From Mycolicibacterium crocinum (GTDB taxonomy: Bacteria; Actinomycetota; Actinomycetes; Mycobacteriales; Mycobacteriaceae), in the NCBI RefSeq assembly GCF_022370635.2, contig NZ_CP092362.2, positions 930,001 through 994,000 on the forward strand: DNA of 64,000 nucleotides, given 5' to 3'. Made by a program: the position numbers and the translations under genes. This document shows positions 58,614 through 64,000 of this stretch, in pieces. The first letter of the stretch is position 1, and the number at the start of each line of letters is the position of its first letter. The notes below the pieces were generated by a model. That model did not search any database, was not told the origin of the DNA, and saw nothing but the letters and a program-made list of their open reading frames with translations.

Positions 58614-61600
58614 ATGGCCGGAGAACGTGCGGAGGGCGCCAAGCCCTCCGGTGGGGGTGGCATCGCCGCTGAATTGGAAGCCGCAGGCTTTCTGGACGCC
58701 GCCGAGGTCGGTCGGGGCGGCGCGGGCGTCGTCTATCGCTGCTACCAGACGTCGCTCGCACGAACCGTCGCCATCAAGGTGTTGATGTCCGACCTCGACC
58801 AGGACAATCGCGAACGGTTCCTGCGTGAAGGCCTCGCGATGGGCAAGCTCTCCGGCCACCCGAACATCGAAGACATCCTGCAGGTCGGCGTCACCGAGAC
58901 CAACCGGCCCTACATCGTGATGCCGTACCACGAAGCGGGATCCCTGGCCCAGCGCCTGCAGCGGGTCGGCCGGATCGCATGGCCGGACGCACTGCGTATC
59001 GGCGTGAAACTGTGCGGGGCCCTGGAAACCGCGCACCGGGTCGGGACGTTGCACCGCGACATCAAACCCGGGAACGTCCTCGTCAACGATTACGGCGAAC
59101 CACAATTGAGCGATTTCGGTATCGCGCGCATCGTCGGCGGATACGAGACGGCGACCGGATTCTTCACCGGCACCATCGCGTTCACCGCACCGGAAGTGCT
59201 GGCCGGCAATCCGCCGACGGCCGTGTCGGACGTCTACTCCCTCGGCGCCACGATCTACGCGGTGATCGCCGGGGCCGCGGCCCATGAGCGCAAGGACGGC
59301 GAGGACCTCGTCGCTCACTACTTGCGAATCAGCTCGACACCCGTGCCGGACATGCGGCCCCAGGGGATTCCGGCCGATATCTGCGCCACGATCGAGAAAG
59401 CGATGTCGCTGGATCCGTCCGAGCGGCATGTGTCCGCCGCCGAGTTCGGCCGCGAACTGCAGGCGGCGCAGCGTCACAACGGGTTGATCGCGGACACAAT
59501 GGTCCTCAGCGAATCCACCGGCCCGTCGAAGCCGCCGACGGAGACGGCAGCGATCCCGTTCTCGGCGGTCGAGCAGACGGATCTCTCCGAAGCGGCGTCG
59601 CTGGCCATGGCCGCACCCCCGGCGTCCCCGCCACCCCCGCCGGCGCACGACCTGGCTGGGCCGCCGCCGCCGATCTCGCCGAGCCCGCCGGGACCGACGC
59701 CGCCGGTTCCGCCGTTCCCGCCCGGCGGCCGCGGCCCCACGCCCGGGCATGATGGACCGACCAGCATCATCAAGAAGCCGACCACCCGTCGATCCTGGTT
59801 CGTCGTCGCGGCGGCGGTGATCGGGGTGCTGGCGTTGGTGGCCGGCGGGATCTATTACGCATCGAAGCCCGACACCAGCAGCGGTGGCAGCAGCAACACC
59901 ACGATCGCCAGCCAACCGACGACCGAGACTCAGGCCGGCTGGAAGCCGATCACCAATGCGCGCGTGGCCCGCGAGGCCGCGGCGACGACGCAGGCCGACG
60001 GCACCATCTGGATTTTCGGCGGCCTGGAAAGTGACGGCAGCGTCAGCGGACGGCACGAGGGCTACGACCCGGCCATCGACAGCTGGAAGGGTGGCGACGA
60101 ACTGCCCGTTCCGGTTCAGCACGCCATGGCGGTGACGTGGCAGGGCACTCCGTGTGTGATGGGCGGTTGGCGGGCCGAGGGCACCAACACTCAGATCGCG
60201 ACGGACAAGGTCTGGCGGGTCGTCAACAGCCGTTGGGTGGAGCTTCCGCCTCTGTTGCAGCCCCGGGCCGCGGGTGCCGCAGCGGTGGTCGGTGGCCGCA
60301 TTGTTGTCACCGGCGGTGTGGACGCCGGCGGCAAGCTGCTCAACACCACCGAGGTCTTCGACGGCACGGCGTGGAAGCTTGCGGCCCAAATCCCAACGCC
60401 GAGAAAGATGTTGGGCGTCGCGTCGGACGACAAGGTGGTGTACACCGTCGGCGGAAACGACGGGGCCAACGATCTTCCGACGGTGGAGGCGTATGACCCG
60501 GCTGCCGACTCCTGGACGGCGTTGCCGGCCCTGACTCAGCCGCGCAGCGACCTCGGTGTCGCCATCGCCGACGCGCGGCTCGTCGCGGTCGGGGGACTGT
60601 CCGCAGGGCAGGTGCTCAAGACCGTCGCCGTGATGGATTTGGCGTCCAAGACGTGGGCCGGCCTGCCGGACATGAGCACCGCGCGGCACGGGATGGCCGT
60701 CGCCGCGGTGGAGAAGTCGGTGTACGTGATCGGCGGGGCCACCGACGTGGGCACCAGCCAGGTGACGTCGACGGCGGAGACGCTCAAACTTGCGCCCCGC
60801 AAGCTGCAGCCCGCGCCGGCCTGGCGGTCGTTGCCCGACGCACCGACGCCCCGGCTGATGATGGCGTGGACGGTGCTCGACGACAAGATCTTCATCGCGG
60901 GTGGCATGAGCCACGGCGACACCTTGCAGCTGGTGCAGAGTTACGACCCGCAGACCCGAGCATGGCAGGCGCAGCCGCCGCTGCCCACGCCGCTGCACCA
61001 CGCGACCGCGACGACCTATCGCGGCGAAATGGTGGTAATCGGCGGTGCGACTGAAGAACTCGCGAACGCGTCGAACAAGGTCTACGCCCTGCGTGGTGGC
61101 ACGTGGGTCGAGTTGCCGAACCTCACCCACGCCCGTGCGGCCTCCGCCGCCGCGGTTGTCGGCGACAAGCTGGTGGTCACCGGCGGGCAGAACGCCAAGC
61201 AGCTCGTCGCGCAGACCGAGGTGTTCGACGGCCAGTCGTGGAAGGACGTGGCCGACTTGCCGACCCCGCGCGAGCACTTGGCCGCGGTGTCGGACGGGAC
61301 CTACGTCTACACGGTGGGTGGGCGATTCCTGTCCGCCGACAAGAACTCCGCCGCGTTCGAGCGTTTCGACCCCAAGTCGGGGCAGTGGACCAAGCTGGTG
61401 GACATGCCGACTCCGCGCGGCAGCTACGGGGCGACCTTCATCGACGGCCGGATCGTCGCACTGGGCGGCGAGGAGCCGACGCAGGTGTTGACGACGGCCG
61501 AGATGTACGACATCGCCGACTCGAAATGGATCTCGCTACCGCCGATGCCGACGGCGCGCCACGGCGAAGTAGTCGCCTCGGTCGGCAACACCGTGTACGC

Positions 61601-61670
61601 GATCGGCGGCGCGAACCGGCCGACACATGAGGGGCCGGTCGCCACGGTCGAGGCGCTCGACTTCACCTAG
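58614..61670 (+). CDS. Transmembrane Ser/Thr protein kinase with 12 kelch repeats
   Basis: About 1018 residues in three parts. (1) A cytosolic kinase domain closest to the PknK kinase domain: glycine loop EVGRGGAGVVYRC (33-43), ATP-site Lys55, catalytic HRDIKPGN with Asp149, DFG Asp167, FTAPEV. (2) A Pro-rich linker and one transmembrane helix (SWFVVAAAVIGVLALVAGG, ~393-416). (3) An extracytoplasmic region of twelve kelch-type blades, each with a GG-ended strand (IWIFGG, IVVTGG, VYVIGG and so on), enough for two six-bladed propellers. ATG 58614 has GGAGGAA 10 bases before it; GTG 58530 would add 28 residues. The FHA-HTH gene converges on it with overlapping stops. Confidence 0.9.
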   Translation: MAGERAEGAKPSGGGGIAAELEAAGFLDAAEVGRGGAGVVYRCYQTSLARTVAIKVLMSDLDQDNRERFLREGLAMGKLSGHPNIEDILQVGVTETNRPYIVMPYHEAGSLAQRLQRVGRIAWPDALRIGVKLCGALETAHRVGTLHRDIKPGNVLVNDYGEPQLSDFGIARIVGGYETATGFFTGTIAFTAPEVLAGNPPTAVSDVYSLGATIYAVIAGAAAHERKDGEDLVAHYLRISSTPVPDMRPQGIPADICATIEKAMSLDPSERHVSAAEFGRELQAAQRHNGLIADTMVLSESTGPSKPPTETAAIPFSAVEQTDLSEAASLAMAAPPASPPPPPAHDLAGPPPPISPSPPGPTPPVPPFPPGGRGPTPGHDGPTSIIKKPTTRRSWFVVAAAVIGVLALVAGGIYYASKPDTSSGGSSNTTIASQPTTETQAGWKPITNARVAREAAATTQADGTIWIFGGLESDGSVSGRHEGYDPAIDSWKGGDELPVPVQHAMAVTWQGTPCVMGGWRAEGTNTQIATDKVWRVVNSRWVELPPLLQPRAAGAAAVVGGRIVVTGGVDAGGKLLNTTEVFDGTAWKLAAQIPTPRKMLGVASDDKVVYTVGGNDGANDLPTVEAYDPAADSWTALPALTQPRSDLGVAIADARLVAVGGLSAGQVLKTVAVMDLASKTWAGLPDMSTARHGMAVAAVEKSVYVIGGATDVGTSQVTSTAETLKLAPRKLQPAPAWRSLPDAPTPRLMMAWTVLDDKIFIAGGMSHGDTLQLVQSYDPQTRAWQAQPPLPTPLHHATATTYRGEMVVIGGATEELANASNKVYALRGGTWVELPNLTHARAASAAAVVGDKLVVTGGQNAKQLVAQTEVFDGQSWKDVADLPTPREHLAAVSDGTYVYTVGGRFLSADKNSAAFERFDPKSGQWTKLVDMPTPRGSYGATFIDGRIVALGGEEPTQVLTTAEMYDIADSKWISLPPMPTARHGEVVASVGNTVYAIGGANRPTHEGPVATVEALDFT

Positions 61671-62284
61671 GAATCGTTGTCGCGCAACATGTTCAGGGTG
61701 ACGGCGCCGCGACGGATGGCCTCGTTGGCCAGGCGCACGCGACGCTCGCCCTCCGGTGGGATGGAGAACTTGTCGTACAGGTTCTGCAGATGCTGTTTGA
61801 TCGCGGCTTCGGTGACGAACAGTTCCTGGGCCATCTGCTTGACCGACACCGCCTCGGGGAACGGGTCACCGGAAACCAGTGGGCGGCACAGCACCACGAG
61901 CACTTCGAGTTCGCGGGGGGTCAGCCGCGGCGGCGGCTGGGTGGGGGCGACGGACACCGTGGCTTCACCGATGGTCACTTCGTCGGCGTCGCGGACTTCC
62001 CAGAACACCAATTTCGACGTGCCGACTCGCAGCTCGTCTCCCGACCGCAGGACCCGTTCGGCGGAGATCTTCTCCCCGTTGATGTAGGTGCCGTTGCGGC
62101 TGCCCACATCGCGGATCGACCACGCGTACCCGAGGTTCTCCAATACGGCATGCAGGCGCGACACCGTCGAGTCGTGGTCTAGCGACACAACATTGGACGA
62201 CGACTTGCCGACCGTCACTCGCTCGCTGCCGAGTGGGATCAGCTGCCGTCCGGACGGCTTCCAGACCTCCAGGTGGGAAGGCAT
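61667..62284 (-). CDS. FHA-domain protein with C-terminal LuxR-like HTH
   Basis: 205 residues. Residues ~22-90 form an FHA phosphothreonine-binding domain (RVTVGKSSSNVVSLDHDSTVSRLHAVLENLGYAWSIRDVGSRNGTYING: the GK, SRLH and NGT marks). The C-terminal half is a LuxR-like DNA-binding unit (LTPRELEVLVVLC ... VKQMAQELFVTEAAIKQHLQNLYDKF). It probably binds a phosphothreonine, plausibly on the convergent kinase, and then acts on DNA. Stops of the two genes overlap by 4 bases. Ten bases separate it from the aminotransferase upstream on the minus strand. Confidence 0.9.
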   Translation of the reverse strand: MPSHLEVWKPSGRQLIPLGSERVTVGKSSSNVVSLDHDSTVSRLHAVLENLGYAWSIRDVGSRNGTYINGEKISAERVLRSGDELRVGTSKLVFWEVRDADEVTIGEATVSVAPTQPPPRLTPRELEVLVVLCRPLVSGDPFPEAVSVKQMAQELFVTEAAIKQHLQNLYDKFSIPPEGERRVRLANEAIRRGAVTLNMLRDNDS

Positions 62285-62293
62285 GTCAACAGC

Positions 62294-63346
62294 TTATTCG
62301 CCGACGTTCACGAGTCGCATCCACCCGTGTAGATCGGGCGCGGACCCGTGGTGGATGTCGAGCATCGCCTGACGCAGCCGCGACGTCACCGGGCCGGCGA
62401 CACCGTCGCCCACCGCCCAATCCTGACGGGTGGACACCACGTGCCCGACCGGGACGATCGACCGGGCCGTGCCACACGCGAACGTCTCGGTGATGCGCCC
62501 GGCTCGGCAGCCCTGCTCCCACGCGTCGAGCGTGAGCGGCTCTTCGGAGATTGCGTAGCCGAGCGAGTCCGCCAGTCGCAGGATCGAATCGCGGGTGATG
62601 CCCGCCAGCAGAGTGCCGCTCAGTGGCGGGGTGCGCAGGCGAGGGCCGGTGGCGGTGGCCTCCACGAAGAACAGGTTGCACCCGCCGGCCTCTTCGACAT
62701 AGCGGCGTTCCCGGGCGTCCAGCCATACGACCTCGTCGCAGTTGTTGGCTGCCGCCTCGCGCTGCACGATGAACGAGCCGCCGTAGTTGCCGCCACATTT
62801 CGCCGCGCCGGTGCCGCCCGGCGCCGCACGGATGTACTCCGGTGCCGCCCACAACCGCATGGCCTTCGGCTCCATGGTGGCCGGCCGCGACGGGGTGGCG
62901 ATCACCATGAACAGGTACTCGTCGGCGGGGCGAAGGCCAAGGGCGGTCTGCGACGCGATCATGAACGGCCGCAGGTACAGGTTGTGCCCACGGGCTTCGG
63001 GCACCCAGGCGGCGTCGGCCCGCACCAGCGTCTCGACCGCCGTGACGAAGTCCTCTTCGGGCAACGTGGGCATGGCCATCCGGCGCGCCGAGTTGTTGAA
63101 CCGGCGGGCATGGTCGCGGGGGCGGAACACGGCGCGCTGACCGTCGGGCCGCCAGAACGCCTTCATGCCCTCGAAAATCGTTTGGCCGTAGTGCAATGCC
63201 ATGGTGGCGGGGTGAAACGACATCGGGGTGAGCGGGCCGATTTCAGTTGCCTGCCAGCCCATCTCCGCGGTCCAGCGCATGGTCACCATGTGGTCGGTGA
63301 AGACGTCGCCGAATCCCGGCGTGGCAAGTGCGGCATCGCGATTCAT
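62294..63346 (-). CDS. ilvE: Branched-chain amino acid aminotransferase (class IV PLP enzyme)
   Basis: 350 residues. LHYGQTIFEGMKAFWRPDGQRAVFRPRDHARRFNNSARRMAMP and GTGAAKCGGNYGGSFIVQREAAANNCDEVVWLDARERRYVEEAGGCNLFFV contain the PLP Lys (AKCGGNY) and the EAGxxNLFFV motif of class IV aminotransferases. Leucine, isoleucine and valine are the usual substrates; a second ilvE may exist elsewhere in the genome. ATG overlaps the stop of the upstream lyase gene (ATGA). Confidence 0.87.
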   Translation of the reverse strand: MNRDAALATPGFGDVFTDHMVTMRWTAEMGWQATEIGPLTPMSFHPATMALHYGQTIFEGMKAFWRPDGQRAVFRPRDHARRFNNSARRMAMPTLPEEDFVTAVETLVRADAAWVPEARGHNLYLRPFMIASQTALGLRPADEYLFMVIATPSRPATMEPKAMRLWAAPEYIRAAPGGTGAAKCGGNYGGSFIVQREAAANNCDEVVWLDARERRYVEEAGGCNLFFVEATATGPRLRTPPLSGTLLAGITRDSILRLADSLGYAISEEPLTLDAWEQGCRAGRITETFACGTARSIVPVGHVVSTRQDWAVGDGVAGPVTSRLRQAMLDIHHGSAPDLHGWMRLVNVGE

Positions 63347-64000
63347 GTCAGTTTCACTTTCGTCGATGTGTAGTGCTGGAGTGCCCGGTCGACCAGCGGG
63401 CCCGAGATCCCGGTGTAGCCGGACGGATCGAATAGCCCCGGTACGTCGGGACAGGTGACTCCTGGTGCCTTCAAGGCGATCTCGAGCAGTTCGGCGACGT
63501 CGGTGCCGTCACGCTCGGCTTCGGCGGTGATCTCGGCGAGCAGGCGTTTGGCGGTGCCCTTGCCGAGCAGCGGTGCCAGCACCGCGTTGACCCGCTCGGA
63601 GACGATGGCACCGCGGGTCAGCTGCAGGTTCGCCGCCATCTTCTCCGGCGAGACCTGAAGCGTCTCGACCAGGCGTCTGGCGTTGGCGGCCGCGCCGGCT
63701 CCGATCCGCAGGCATTCCCGCAGCGGCTGCCATTCGGCATGCCAGCCACCCGAAGACCGCTCGTCTTCCACCATCATCGAGCTGAACAGCACGACGGCGA
63801 TCGGCGGCAGCTGCCGGGCGGCGGTCGCGACGAGGGTTGCGAAGACAGGGTTGTGTTTCTGCGGCATCGCCGACGACGCTCCCCGACCGGGTGCCGGTTC
63901 TTCGGTGACCTCTCCGATTTCGGTTCGGCTCAGGACGAGGACGTCGGCGGCGAGCTTGCCGAGGGCACCGGTGGTGATCATCAGGCTCGCGGCGACATCG
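63343..64000 (-). CDS. PcaB/fumarase-superfamily lyase, C-terminal part (5' end missing)
   Basis: 219 codons run from the right window edge without a stop to TGA at 63343. The signature SSAMPQKHNPVFATLVATAARQLPP is the mobile catalytic loop of the fumarase/aspartase superfamily, here closest to 3-carboxy-cis,cis-muconate cycloisomerase (PcaB) or adenylosuccinate-lyase-like proteins, followed by GGWHAEWQPLRECLRIGAGAAANARRLVETLQV. The N-terminal half lies outside the window. Its pairing with an ilvE-like gene is unusual for a beta-ketoadipate enzyme. Confidence 0.82.
   Translation of the reverse strand, partial: DVAASLMITTGALGKLAADVLVLSRTEIGEVTEEPAPGRGASSAMPQKHNPVFATLVATAARQLPPIAVVLFSSMMVEDERSSGGWHAEWQPLRECLRIGAGAAANARRLVETLQVSPEKMAANLQLTRGAIVSERVNAVLAPLLGKGTAKRLLAEITAEAERDGTDVAELLEIALKAPGVTCPDVPGLFDPSGYTGISGPLVDRALQHYTSTKVKLT

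Noticed and set aside
58590..61277. An 895-codon open frame on the minus strand inside the kinase-kelch gene
   Set aside because: It is an antisense shadow of the kinase gene: composition is Arg/His/Gly-rich, there is no domain signature, and the plus-strand product has complete kinase and kelch motifs.
1..64000. CRISPR arrays, insertion sequences, rRNA genes or replication origin
   Set aside because: No regularly spaced repeats, transposase frames, rRNA sequence or DnaA-box clusters were noticed.

Overview
The window looks like the chromosome of a Mycobacterium (Mycolicibacterium-type) species. Base composition is high GC, GTG starts are frequent, and stop/start codons often overlap by 4 bases. 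Gene content and order follow, from memory, the M. tuberculosis block Rv0534c-Rv0566c: menA, MTA phosphorylase, galE3-like epimerase, glycosyltransferase plus DUF2064, menE, DUF3349, pitA, VOC protein, SDR, menB, fadD8, menC, bpoC, menD, DUF3592, mgtA, menG, menJ, grcC1, htpX, gpsA, a Baeyer-Villiger monooxygenase and YajQ. No database search was possible, so these equivalences rest on recognised sequence and order.

Layout. 1-5.5 kb: menA (cut by the left edge), a secreted protein of unknown function, a MarR regulator, a SHOCT protein, and the coupled mtnP/epimerase pair. 5.6-12.5 kb: ahpC-ahpD with a strong terminator, a nitronate-monooxygenase-like enzyme, a TIGR03085-type protein, a two-component system, and a three-gene run of glycosyltransferase, DUF2064 and methyltransferase. 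12.5-18.7 kb, mostly minus strand: membrane and redox proteins (including a cytochrome b561/molybdopterin oxidoreductase fusion), an F420/FMN-type PPOX protein, an alpha/beta hydrolase, menE and DUF3349. 18.9-24.8 kb: the pit phosphate-transporter block in plus orientation with a second DUF3349 gene, then VOC, SDR, menB and small enzymes. 24.8-30.7 kb: fadD8, a DUF2254 membrane protein, a DUF3253 protein, and an acyl-CoA ligase whose stop overlaps the menC start. 30.8-36.1 kb: an accessory insertion between menC and bpoC-menD, holding a TetR regulator with paired operators, an NAD(P)-epimerase, a frameshifted F420-dependent ketoreductase homologue, a GlxA-type regulator with a DJ-1/PfpI partner, and a lipoprotein. 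36.1-48.4 kb: bpoC, menD, DUF3592, a DsbA-like lipoprotein, mgtA, an SDR, menG, HAD, a CrtI-like oxidase, menJ, grcC1 and htpX. 48.4-54.6 kb: MscS, two secreted proteins, gpsA, BVMO, yajQ and tRNA-Tyr. 54.7-64 kb: small secreted proteins, a membrane diguanylate cyclase, a DUF2855 protein, a Ser/Thr kinase with a 12-repeat kelch sensor facing a convergent FHA-HTH protein, a branched-chain aminotransferase, and a PcaB/fumarase-superfamily lyase cut by the right edge.

Functionally, the window carries most of menaquinone synthesis and tailoring: MenD, MenC, MenE, MenB, MenA and MenG for the ring, GrcC1 for the prenyl tail, and MenJ for tail saturation. BpoC is a candidate for the missing MenH step. 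The strongest candidate for a little-described system is the kinase-kelch / FHA-HTH pair at 58.6-62.3 kb. Other unusual points are menE, which seems to start at a non-standard codon, the one-base frameshift in the Rv2951c-like gene, several clean palindromic operators, and a 32-bp intergenic repeat found twice. I saw no CRISPR array, insertion sequence, integrase or rRNA gene.
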